A stretch of DNA of 64,000 bases from Brevibacillus_C sp046036945 (lineage in GTDB: Bacteria; Bacillota; Bacilli; Brevibacillales; Brevibacillaceae). The stretch covers positions 62,001 through 126,000 of the forward strand of contig NZ_JBJQOQ010000002.1 of NCBI RefSeq assembly GCF_046036945.1. The letters are read 5' to 3'. Numbering within the stretch: the stretch's first letter is position 1; each line of letters begins with the position of its first letter. The notes beneath the pieces are model-generated. The model was not told the origin of the DNA, did no database searches, and saw only the letters and a list, made by a program, of their open reading frames with translations. Positions 42,114-50,425 of this stretch are shown here, piece after piece. A program made the translations under genes and the position numbers.

Positions 42114-44000
42114 GTGAAAGACGGTGCAACCAAATCATCTGCTGGCTTTGTCCCCTACATCCCGGCTGCGCGATCGCTTCCCGAATTGACGGTATTTGCC
42201 ATCATCCTCGGAATTATTCTGGCGATCGTATTTGGTGCGGCAAACGCCTATTTGGGATTGAAGATCGGCATGACCGTAAGTGCCTCTATCCCGGCCGCCG
42301 TGATTTCCATGGCCATTTTACGCGGTATTTTCCGGCGTGAATCGATTTTGGAAAACAATATCGTACAGACGATGACGACGGCTGGGGAAGCAGTGGCAGC
42401 AGGTGCCATCTTTACTCTGCCGGCGCTTTTTTTGTGGAACCTGACTCCCGGCCAGGCCGTCGTCAGCTTTATTGTTTTGACGGGCGGCTTTTTGGGCGTC
42501 TTGATGATGGTTCCGCTGCGGCGCCTGCTGATTGTAAACGAGCATCATACATTGCCTTACCCCGAGGGTACCGCATGCGCGGAGGTGCTTATTTCAGGGG
42601 AGACCGGCGGAAAAAGCGCCGGACTTGTCATTGCCGGCTTCGCGGTCGGCGGCTTGTTCAAGGCGCTCGGCGACGGATTTCTGTTGTTTAAGACAGAGAT
42701 TGAGACGGGGATTTACCGCTTCAAGAACGCGCTGATCGGGATGGACACGTTTCCAGCCTTGCTGGGAGTCGGGTTTATTATCGGTCCGCGCATCTCCGGT
42801 CAAATGCTGGCCGGGGGGCTCTTGGCATGGACGGTGCTCACACCGTTAATCGGTTTCTTCGGAGCAGGAACTGCGCAACCGATTTTTCCCGGGACCGTAC
42901 CGATTGGCAAGCTGGACGCCTGGGGGATCTGGGACAGCTACATTCGCTATATCGGCGCCGGCTCGGTAGCAACCGGGGGGTTGATTACACTCGTCAGAAC
43001 GCTGCCAATGCTGTTTGCTTCCCTGCGCGATACCTTGAAGGGACTGCAGCGCGGCAACCGGGTGCAGACGGTCGAACGGACCGCCCAGGATATTCCGAAT
43101 ATCTGGCTGTTCATCGGCATTGTGCTGTTGATCCTGGTCATTGCCTTTTCTCCGCTTACCGATGTAGGTATCATCGGCGGGGTAGCCATCGCCGTGTTTG
43201 GTTTCCTTTTTGTGATGGTCGCTTCGCGAATCGTCGGGCTTGTCGGCAGCTCCTCCTCCCCGGTTTCCGGAATGACCATTGCGACGCTTTTGATCGTCAC
43301 GGTTGTCTTCAAACTGGCTGGCGTGACCGGCACAGTCGGGATGGTCGCTTCCCTCACCGTAGGGGCGATCGTCTGTACGGCACTTGCTGTAGCCGGCGAT
43401 ATTTCCCAAGATTTGAAGACGGGCTATCTGGTTGGAGCTACCCCCTGGAAGCAGCAGCTGGCGATGATGGTCGGCGTGATCGCGTCGGGGCTGGTGATCG
43501 GTTTTGTCTTGGTCGTCCTGCACCAAACCTATGTGATGGGGTCGCCAGAGCTGCCGGCTCCCAAAGCCGTCCTGATGAAATTGATTATTGAAGGCTTAAT
43601 GGCGGGCAACCTGCCTTGGGATTTGATTTTCATCGGCGCCGCTTCGGCGGTGGTTATCGAGTTTTTAGGATTAAACTCGCTGACGGTTGCCGTCGGAATC
43701 TACCTGCCCATCCATACCAGCATGCCGATTATGGTAGGAGGAATCATCAGCTGGCTGGTCGAGCGCTTTGCGAAAAGCGACGGGGTGAAAAAAGTGCGCC
43801 TCGAGACAGGCACGCTGTTTGCCTCGGGCCTGATCGCGGGCGAGTCTCTGATCGGCGTGGTGATAGCTGTCCTCATCTGGCTGAAAGTACAGCTTCCCAG
43901 CCAGGTAGCCATACCGAACGAGCTTGTTTCTCTTTTGCTGTTCGCTGCGGTAGCGCTTCTCCTCTGGTGGATATCCGTTCGGGCAAAGCCGGAGAGGTGA
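42114..44000 (+). CDS. OPT-family oligopeptide transporter
   Basis: This 628-residue, very hydrophobic protein has about 14-16 membrane helices. It contains family signatures such as GAANAYLGLKIGMTVSASIPAAVISMAILRG, NNIVQTMTTAGEAVAAGAIFTLPALFLW and LPYPEGTACAEVLISGE near the N-terminus. OPT proteins import oligopeptides (or metal-siderophore conjugates in plants) with protons. The start is GTG 42114 after GGGGGTAA. Its stop overlaps the following PqqD-like gene region, so the two genes are coupled. Confidence 0.94.
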   Translation: MKDGATKSSAGFVPYIPAARSLPELTVFAIILGIILAIVFGAANAYLGLKIGMTVSASIPAAVISMAILRGIFRRESILENNIVQTMTTAGEAVAAGAIFTLPALFLWNLTPGQAVVSFIVLTGGFLGVLMMVPLRRLLIVNEHHTLPYPEGTACAEVLISGETGGKSAGLVIAGFAVGGLFKALGDGFLLFKTEIETGIYRFKNALIGMDTFPALLGVGFIIGPRISGQMLAGGLLAWTVLTPLIGFFGAGTAQPIFPGTVPIGKLDAWGIWDSYIRYIGAGSVATGGLITLVRTLPMLFASLRDTLKGLQRGNRVQTVERTAQDIPNIWLFIGIVLLILVIAFSPLTDVGIIGGVAIAVFGFLFVMVASRIVGLVGSSSSPVSGMTIATLLIVTVVFKLAGVTGTVGMVASLTVGAIVCTALAVAGDISQDLKTGYLVGATPWKQQLAMMVGVIASGLVIGFVLVVLHQTYVMGSPELPAPKAVLMKLIIEGLMAGNLPWDLIFIGAASAVVIEFLGLNSLTVAVGIYLPIHTSMPIMVGGIISWLVERFAKSDGVKKVRLETGTLFASGLIAGESLIGVVIAVLIWLKVQLPSQVAIPNELVSLLLFAAVALLLWWISVRAKPER

Positions 44001-44005
44001 TGGGA

Positions 44006-44371
44006 ATGGTGCCAGCAGCCAAAAAACGCCCTGTGCCGAATATGTTGGAGATGTCGCCGATTCTTCGCGGAGGATTGCGGCTGGAGACGAACGGGGACAG
44101 TCACACGTTGATTGTCCCGCGAACAAGCTGGCTTGAGCGGTTGTCAGTCAGGTTCCTGAATCAACCAGCCTTCTTCCGCATCCAGCTGGACGACCTCGGC
44201 AGCTGGGTGATACGCCACTGCAACGGCAGCCATACGGTCAAAGAAATTGCCGAACTAGTGTCGAAAAAGTTCGCTGACAAGGCCGAGCCGGTCGTTCCGA
44301 GGTTGATTATTTTCCTGAAAATGGTAGAAGGTAACGGTTGGATCAGGTGGGTAAATGCTAAGGATTGGTAA
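44006..44371 (+). CDS. PqqD-like (RRE-type) small protein
   Basis: This protein of about 121 residues has the PqqD winged-helix pattern: a strand-rich N-terminus, then FFRIQLDDLGSWVIRHCNGSHTVKEIAELVSKKF and a C-terminal helix. In RiPP pathways PqqD-type domains hold precursor peptides for radical-SAM or other enzymes, but no such enzyme or precursor lies nearby. ATG 44006 has GGAGAGGTG 6 bases upstream; ATG 44000 directly overlaps the transporter stop. Coupling to a peptide transporter suggests it may handle peptides for import; this is inference. Confidence 0.75.
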   Translation: MVPAAKKRPVPNMLEMSPILRGGLRLETNGDSHTLIVPRTSWLERLSVRFLNQPAFFRIQLDDLGSWVIRHCNGSHTVKEIAELVSKKFADKAEPVVPRLIIFLKMVEGNGWIRWVNAKDW

Positions 44372-44673
44372 AAATTTTCTGAAATATAGGTGCAACCTCC
44401 TGTTTTTTTATCCGTTCTTCTTTCCTATATTGGCATGTGGTACATCTGATCCGCCTTAGGTAAAAAGCTGTACTCGGAAAAAAGGTTGCATGACCGGACT
44501 AACAAAATTATGGGGATTTAAGTACAAACTCGAAAAGTTATTAAAAATATGTTAACAACTTGCTCTGAAGCTGATTAGGTAGCTGCGACTATAGAGGTCG
44601 CAGTTTTTACGTTATATAATGACCCACATGAGACAACCGAACCCGATAAAATGTTGGTCCAAAGGAGAAAAAC
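44372..44673 (+). promoter_or_regulatory. Intergenic region with terminator and promoter before the polysaccharide cluster
   Basis: This 302-base stretch has no gene. CTGCGAC (44583-44589) pairs with GTCGCAG (44597-44603) and TTTTT follows: a terminator. A TATAAT (44615-44620) stands directly after it, about 54 bases before the first gene of the polysaccharide cluster, without a clear -35. A weaker AGGT/ACCT hairpin with seven Ts lies at about 44390-44409. The close terminator/promoter pair could instead be an attenuator. Confidence 0.5.
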
Positions 44674-46911
44674 ATGATGAGGCGCAAATCAAAAAATCGG
44701 TTGGGCTTGGTCGTCCTGTCGATTCTTGCCGGCGCTTGTATTGGGTATTTCAGTTGGTATTGGCCGAATGTAACTGTTGAAAGCATGGAGACATCAGAAG
44801 GCGCTTATGTGAAATTCCGCACAAGCGGGGAGCAGCTGGAAGTTTACCGTGACAAACAGTGGCAGCCTTATTTTGTCAAAGGGGTCAACATGGGTGCGTC
44901 ACTACCCGGACACTATCCAGGGGAGCTGCCCATTACCAAGGAGGATTACCTGCGCTGGTTCGCCATGATTCAGGATATGGGGGCCAATGTCATCCGGGTG
45001 TATACGATTCACCAGCCTGTCTTCTATGAGGCGCTAGTCGAATATAATCGTCAGAAAAAAGATAATCCGCTTTACTTTATACAAGGGGTCTGGACGCCGG
45101 AAGAGGCGCTGATCGAAAAGCAGGATGCCTTCTTGCCGGAGATACGCGAGGAGTTTCGCCGCGAGATCGCCGATGCAGTGGGGGCGGTATATGGAAATGT
45201 CACGATTCCGGAAAAGTCTGGGAAAGCGAGCGGCCGTTACCGTGTGAATGCCGGCCAGTATCTGTTGGCCTGGCATATCGGCACCGAATGGGATCCGGTG
45301 ATGGTGAAAAAAACAAACCAAAAGCATCAGGGAGAGCCCCGGTTTGAGGGGGAGCATTTTCAGGCAGCGGAGAAGTCGTCCCCGTTTGAAAGCTGGTTGG
45401 CGGAAATGATCAACTACACGGCTGAGCTGGAAGCAAGGCAAGGATGGCGTCACCCGATGACGTTTACCAACTGGGTGACAACTGATCCGCTTACCCATCC
45501 GGGCGAGCCGATGATCCATGAAGACATGGTTAGCGTTGATCCGACCCATATCAAGGCGGTTGACTGGCAAGCTGGCTACTTTGCCTCTTATCACGTCTAC
45601 CCTTACTATCCCGACTTTTTCCGGCACGATCAGGAACTGCAGCAGGTGAAAAACGAATCGGGACAAGCGGATTCTTATAAAGCGTACCTGCAAAAGCTGA
45701 AAGCCTACCACACAGGGATGCCGATCATGGTGACGGAATTTGGCGTTCCATCATCGCTCGGAGTTGCCCATATCGGCAATTTGGGGCGAAACCAAGGAGG
45801 ACATAACGAAAAGGAACAAGGGGAAGTTGACGCCGAATTGCTCCGTGAAATCTACCAGGAAGGGTACGCAGGAGCGATCTTGTTCGCTTGGCAGGATGAG
45901 TGGTTTAAAAAGACCTGGAATACGATGAAATTTGAGCTCCCAGAGGACCGCCGATCGTTCTGGCTGAATGTTTTGACAAACGAGTCCATGTTTGGGCTGC
46001 TGGGGATGTATCCGGGGAAAGAAGGGATACTGCGGATCGATGGCCGCGAAGACGATTGGGAGCAGCTCAAGCCGGAGGAGAAAACAAGGCTGGATATGAA
46101 AGTTCCGGGCTTTGAAGAGATCTGGATGACGCATGATGAAGCGTATGTGTACGTGCTGATGAAATTGACGAAGCCGTTTGACCCTTCCAAAGAGATGCTT
46201 TACCTCGGCGCAGACACCATCCCGGGCGGCAATCGGCATGGACCGGAACTTCCCGGCAAGCGGTTGGACGAGGGGTTGGAGGCGTTGGTCGTACTCGGCA
46301 ATCAGGAGGAAAGCGAAGTGAAAATCGCCTCCAACTACGATTTTCACACCCGGTTGTACGGGAAGCGGTACGGAATGATCCCGGTGGATGAACAGGCGAT
46401 GAAGGATGATTCCGGGCTGTTCGTTCCATGGAAGCTGGCGGTAAGCCTGGAGATGGAGCCGCCTGATACGAAGGAATACCACCCGTTCGAAGATGTGACA
46501 GTAGGCAAGTTAAGGAGGGGTACGACTGACCCGGAAGACCCGGCCTACGATTCGCTGGCGATGTGGCAAGCGCGCGGGCAGGTGGTCGAATTGCGGATTC
46601 CCTGGATGCTGCTCGGCTTTACCGACCCAAGTTCGCATCATGTCATGAGCTACCGCGACGAAGGCAAAGGGTTTGTCATTGAACGTTCCAAGGGTATTCG
46701 CCTCATCCCCTGGATCAAGGAGCGGAATTCCAATCAGGTTATCGGACTGGAAAGCGACGGACCGGTTTATCTCGTGACGAAATGGCCCATCTATCTCTGG
46801 CCTGATTGGGAGAAAGTGGACTACCACGAGCGGACAAAACAGAGCTATGAGATCATGCGGAGGGCATTTTTGCGGATAGGTGATCAAGCGAAAAACAATA
46901 CCGGAAAATAG
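44674..46911 (+). CDS. Membrane-anchored glycoside-hydrolase-like protein with CBM9-like C-terminal domain
   Basis: This 745-residue protein has one N-terminal membrane helix (about 9-29). A TIM-barrel glycosidase-like region (about 60-440) starts with YFVKGVNMGASLPG...MIQDMGANVIRVYTIHQPVFYEAL, as in GH2/GH5 clan-A enzymes. Candidate catalytic glutamates are Glu205 (HIGTEWDP) and Glu355 (MVTEFGVPSS). The C-terminal part (about 455-720) begins IDGREDDWEQL and resembles CBM9/DOMON-like carbohydrate-binding modules. AAAGGAG precedes the start. As the first gene of a GT2/dehydrogenase cluster it probably trims, transfers or binds the polysaccharide at the membrane surface. The exact GH family cannot be set by eye. 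Confidence 0.82.
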   Translation: MMRRKSKNRLGLVVLSILAGACIGYFSWYWPNVTVESMETSEGAYVKFRTSGEQLEVYRDKQWQPYFVKGVNMGASLPGHYPGELPITKEDYLRWFAMIQDMGANVIRVYTIHQPVFYEALVEYNRQKKDNPLYFIQGVWTPEEALIEKQDAFLPEIREEFRREIADAVGAVYGNVTIPEKSGKASGRYRVNAGQYLLAWHIGTEWDPVMVKKTNQKHQGEPRFEGEHFQAAEKSSPFESWLAEMINYTAELEARQGWRHPMTFTNWVTTDPLTHPGEPMIHEDMVSVDPTHIKAVDWQAGYFASYHVYPYYPDFFRHDQELQQVKNESGQADSYKAYLQKLKAYHTGMPIMVTEFGVPSSLGVAHIGNLGRNQGGHNEKEQGEVDAELLREIYQEGYAGAILFAWQDEWFKKTWNTMKFELPEDRRSFWLNVLTNESMFGLLGMYPGKEGILRIDGREDDWEQLKPEEKTRLDMKVPGFEEIWMTHDEAYVYVLMKLTKPFDPSKEMLYLGADTIPGGNRHGPELPGKRLDEGLEALVVLGNQEESEVKIASNYDFHTRLYGKRYGMIPVDEQAMKDDSGLFVPWKLAVSLEMEPPDTKEYHPFEDVTVGKLRRGTTDPEDPAYDSLAMWQARGQVVELRIPWMLLGFTDPSSHHVMSYRDEGKGFVIERSKGIRLIPWIKERNSNQVIGLESDGPVYLVTKWPIYLWPDWEKVDYHERTKQSYEIMRRAFLRIGDQAKNNTGK

Positions 46912-46928
46912 GCAGAGGAGGAACCTGG

Positions 46929-48098
46929 ATGGTTGACCATTTGGCAATTGCAATGGGGTTCATTTACGTCTCGATTGTTTTAATCGCCGTGCTGCTTGCC
47001 GTGATCCTAATAGTAAAAGCAAAAGGAATTTCGCGGGAAAAGCAGGAGGCGGAGATTCGCAGCAAATACGCCGATTACTTTTCCTACATCCAGGCACATC
47101 TGGGAGGCGAGGAGAGGCTGAAGCTGCCTCCCCAATCGCCAAGTGCCCGGGAATTGGCAGTCATCCAGCGGCAGCTGATGGACTGGATGGAGCGAGTCAG
47201 GGGGAATGACTCCAAAAAATTGACCCAACTGTGCGAGGAGCTGGGCCTGGCCGATCTGGAACAGCGCCGCCTGCACAGCAGACGTTCCACTGTGCAAATG
47301 GATGCCGCCTACAAATTGGGGGTCATGCGGGCACAGCAGGCCGTGCCGGACTTGCTGGAATTATTGAGACAGCAGGACCGGCAGCCGGATCTGTTCATCG
47401 TCGCCCGGGCCATCTCCAGATGTGCCCGCGAAGAGGATGATTTGCGGCAGATGACAGAGTACCTGGTTCAGCAATCAAAACACACCCACCAGCTGATCGT
47501 CGAGATCCTGCGGGATTCGCCAATTGACTGCAGTCCGCTGCTCATCGAATTCCTTGGCGAATCGGATGCGGAGCTGGTAAAAGTGGGCTTGACCGGTCTG
47601 TCGGTAGGGATAGATTCCCGACTCGACGGACAGCTGTCCAGCCTGCTGACGACAAGTGAAAAGGAACTGAGAATCAAGGCTGTCAAGCTCTTTACCAGGA
47701 CCAGCAATTGGTTGACCGTAGCAAATGTAAAGGCGCTGCTGCGGCATGCCGACTGGGAGGTGCGCGCGGCTGCAGCAAAAGCGATCGGGTTTTGGGGCAC
47801 TACCGAATACATCGGATTGCTGAAGGATTCCCTGCGGGATCCGAACTGGTGGGTTAGCTACAACAGTGCCAGCAGCCTCGCGATGCTGGGGGAAGAAGGG
47901 TTTTACGCTCTGTGTGAGGCAGCAGCCGATACGTCGAATCTGGAGGCTTCCCACATGGCACAGTCGGCGATTGAAGAGTCGCTGATCAGGCCGATGCACG
48001 ACCTGAACAACGTGGAGAAGCTGATCAGCCACAATCGAAAGCTGCACATCTATGAAATGTTTTTTGGGAAAGACATGCAGAGTAATCAGGCGATCTGA
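46929..48098 (+). CDS. Membrane-anchored HEAT-repeat protein
   Basis: This 389-residue protein has one N-terminal membrane helix (about 8-30, FIYVSIVLIAVLLAVILIV), then a charged linker and helical repeats (about 115-370). Repeats include LGVMRAQQAVPDLLELLRQ, VKALLRHADWEVRAAAAKAIGFWGTTEYIGLLKDSLRDPNWWVSYNSASSLAMLG. HEAT repeats are protein-protein scaffolds. Between a glycosidase-like protein and a GT2 synthase, 17 and 25 bases away respectively, it may organise the synthase complex. AGAGGAGGAA precedes the ATG. Confidence 0.88.
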   Translation: MVDHLAIAMGFIYVSIVLIAVLLAVILIVKAKGISREKQEAEIRSKYADYFSYIQAHLGGEERLKLPPQSPSARELAVIQRQLMDWMERVRGNDSKKLTQLCEELGLADLEQRRLHSRRSTVQMDAAYKLGVMRAQQAVPDLLELLRQQDRQPDLFIVARAISRCAREEDDLRQMTEYLVQQSKHTHQLIVEILRDSPIDCSPLLIEFLGESDAELVKVGLTGLSVGIDSRLDGQLSSLLTTSEKELRIKAVKLFTRTSNWLTVANVKALLRHADWEVRAAAAKAIGFWGTTEYIGLLKDSLRDPNWWVSYNSASSLAMLGEEGFYALCEAAADTSNLEASHMAQSAIEESLIRPMHDLNNVEKLISHNRKLHIYEMFFGKDMQSNQAI

Positions 48099-48123
48099 GG
48101 ATTTCGCCGGAAAGGGGGGACCC

Positions 48124-49548
48124 ATGAGGGACCTTTTACTCGGGTACGGATGGTTCGCCATGTACTACGTATTGATCGTGAATACGATCTACTTTACGAT
48201 CATCTGCTGTTCCTATGCCAACGTGTTCAAGACGGTAAAACGGGCAGCTTACTCGCGCTACCAGTCATTGGCCGGCTCGCAATTCGTCCCTCCAGTCTCG
48301 ATACTGGTTCCCGCGTTTAACGAAGAGCTGACCATCATCGAAAATGTGCGTTCCCTGTTGGCGCTGAACTATCCGACCTATGAAGTGATCGTCATTAACG
48401 ACGGATCCCATGACAAAACCCTGCAGGTGATGATTGACGAATTCGGGTTGAAGCGGCAGTCCAAGGTGGCGATCAAAGAAGTCGTCCACTCCACCCCGAT
48501 CAAGGGGGTATACCATAACCCTGCCTACCCGAATCTCTACGTGATTGACAAGAATAACGGGGGCAAAGCCGATTCGCTCAATGCAGGCATTAATCTGTCG
48601 CACTATCCGATGATCTCTTCCATCGATGCCGACTCCCTGCTGGAGAAGGACGCGCTGATCCGGATTGCCCAGGTGTACATGGAAAATCCGGAAGAGACCG
48701 TGGCGATCGGCGGCAATATTCGCATCGCCAACGGATGCACCATTGAAGACGGCATCGTCAAAAAAGTCCGGCTGCCCGACAAGGTTCTCCCGATGTTTCA
48801 GACTCTGGAGTATATGAAAGCCTTTCTGGGCGGCCGCATCGGCTGGAGCTCGATCAACGGGCTGATCATCGTCTCGGGCGCATTCGGCGTGTTTCGCAAG
48901 GATTACGTCGTCAAGGTAGGCGGATACCGCGAGGGCTACCCTGGAGAAGACATGAACATTATCATCAAGCTGCACCGGTACATGCTGGATCAGAAGCAGC
49001 CTTACCGGATCGCCTTTTGCCCGGATGCCGTCTGTTGGACCCAGGCGCCGGACACCTTGCGGATTTTGGGCAGCCAACGGAAGCGCTGGGGGCGGGGAAA
49101 TCTGAAAAACATGCTGGAGAACCGCGACATGATCTTCAACCCCAGATACAAGGTGATGGGACTCTTGACCATGCCCTATAACGTGATCTTTGAAACGCTG
49201 AATCCGTATTTTAAAATCTCCGGTTTGCTGGCGCTGATCGGGTACAGCCTGATGGATATGACGAATACCAGCATCGTGCTTGTCTTTATGGCAATCAACT
49301 TGTTGTTCGGCTACCTTTTGAGTGTCGCGTCGATTCTGCTGGAAGAGTTAGCCTTCCGCCGCTATCCGCGGATGAGGGACGTCGGAAAAATGCTCTGGTA
49401 CTCCTTTCTGATGTTCTTTGGCTACCGTCAGGTTGGCGCGCTGTGGCGGCTGCTCGGCCACGTAGAATTCTTGCGCAACAACAATACGTGGGGAGTGATG
49501 ACCAGGCAGAGCTGGAAGGTGGAAACAACCAAATCGCAAACGACGTAA
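48124..49548 (+). CDS. Processive family 2 glycosyltransferase (polysaccharide synthase)
   Basis: This 474-residue membrane GT2 has an N-terminal helix (about 12-32), the catalytic domain and C-terminal helices (about 345-440). Catalytic elements are intact: PAFNEE and NDGS (Asp93), GGKADSLNAG, the DxD motif Asp168-Ala-Asp170, GED (274-276) as the base region, and Q318-R-K-R321-W322, the QxxRW motif of processive synthases such as PgaC/IcaA, hyaluronan and cellulose synthases. ATG 48124 follows AAAGGGGGGA. It lies in one operon with an upstream HEAT protein and a downstream regulator and dehydrogenase. It should polymerise and extrude the cluster's polysaccharide; the sugar is not determined by sequence alone. 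Confidence 0.93.
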   Translation: MRDLLLGYGWFAMYYVLIVNTIYFTIICCSYANVFKTVKRAAYSRYQSLAGSQFVPPVSILVPAFNEELTIIENVRSLLALNYPTYEVIVINDGSHDKTLQVMIDEFGLKRQSKVAIKEVVHSTPIKGVYHNPAYPNLYVIDKNNGGKADSLNAGINLSHYPMISSIDADSLLEKDALIRIAQVYMENPEETVAIGGNIRIANGCTIEDGIVKKVRLPDKVLPMFQTLEYMKAFLGGRIGWSSINGLIIVSGAFGVFRKDYVVKVGGYREGYPGEDMNIIIKLHRYMLDQKQPYRIAFCPDAVCWTQAPDTLRILGSQRKRWGRGNLKNMLENRDMIFNPRYKVMGLLTMPYNVIFETLNPYFKISGLLALIGYSLMDMTNTSIVLVFMAINLLFGYLLSVASILLEELAFRRYPRMRDVGKMLWYSFLMFFGYRQVGALWRLLGHVEFLRNNNTWGVMTRQSWKVETTKSQTT

Positions 49549-49562
49549 AGGAGTGGTTCATT

Positions 49563-50393
49563 GTGCTTGTGCGTACCAAAACTCAACAAACGGTTCAACA
49601 CGAAGACTTTACGCGGAAAGTAAGCCACTTTTTACAGCAATACGAAGCGAATGGCTCCAAATACGGAATGATTTTATCCTTGTGTCCGCAGCTTGGCAAG
49701 GACGGGCTGCAGGAAGTGACAGCGCATTTTCGGAAAGAAGTTTCCTCGTACGCAGCCGATACCGAGTTCTTTTACGATGATGCCGTAGGGCTGTTGGCGG
49801 TATTGATTCACGATTGCCCGCTAAGCGATACCCACTACCTGTCGCTGGCTCTGAAGGACTTTTTGCAAAGCCGCGGCCTGCTTAAGAGCGACATGCTGAT
49901 TTCCAGCCTTCCGGAATGCTCGCCTTCCCCGCAAAACATCCTGGCCCAGATCAGCGGCTTAGTGTCCAGCGGGCCTGGAGCAGCAGGAGGAATCCGCATC
50001 ATGACGGACCGATCCGAAAACAGATTGGCTCAGCCCCTGCTGGTGGTGGACAACGACGAAACAGTATGCCAGTTCCTGAAAGCCAGGCTCGGCCTGAAGG
50101 GCTACGAGATTCATACTGCCCGGGACGGGGAAGAGGGCTTGCGCCTCTACGAGCAGTTGTCTCCCCGTTTAGTCGTAACCGAACTGGCCTTGCCCGTGCT
50201 TAACGGGTATCAGCTGATCGACCAGATTCAGAAAAAGGAAAGAAATCCTGATTCTTGCAAAATCGTCGTGTTGACACAGAAGCGCTTGGAAGATGACATC
50301 AGCCGATGTTTTGAGCGTGGCGTCTCCGATTATGTGACGAAGCCATTTTCACCAGTCGAATTGGAGCTCCGGATACGAAGACTGCTAGCGTAA
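49563..50393 (+). CDS. Degenerate GGDEF-like plus pseudo-receiver regulatory protein
   Basis: This 276-residue cytoplasmic protein starts at GTG 49563 behind AAAGGAG. Residues 1-140 have the alternating strand/helix pattern of a nucleotide-cyclase domain, with YDDAVGLLAVLI where GGDEF would stand, so it would be catalytically dead. Residues 157-276 are a receiver domain: acidic pair Asp163/Asp165 (VVDNDE), Thr238 and Lys260 (VTKPF) are kept. The phospho-acceptor position reads VVTELALPVLNG, with Glu207 replacing the expected Asp, a natural phosphomimetic. It probably controls the neighbouring synthase by protein contact or ligand binding. The GGDEF-like call is inference from pattern. Confidence 0.8.
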   Translation: MLVRTKTQQTVQHEDFTRKVSHFLQQYEANGSKYGMILSLCPQLGKDGLQEVTAHFRKEVSSYAADTEFFYDDAVGLLAVLIHDCPLSDTHYLSLALKDFLQSRGLLKSDMLISSLPECSPSPQNILAQISGLVSSGPGAAGGIRIMTDRSENRLAQPLLVVDNDETVCQFLKARLGLKGYEIHTARDGEEGLRLYEQLSPRLVVTELALPVLNGYQLIDQIQKKERNPDSCKIVVLTQKRLEDDISRCFERGVSDYVTKPFSPVELELRIRRLLA

Positions 50394-50425
50394 TACTACA
50401 AACCGCCACAAAGGAGTGAGTAAGG

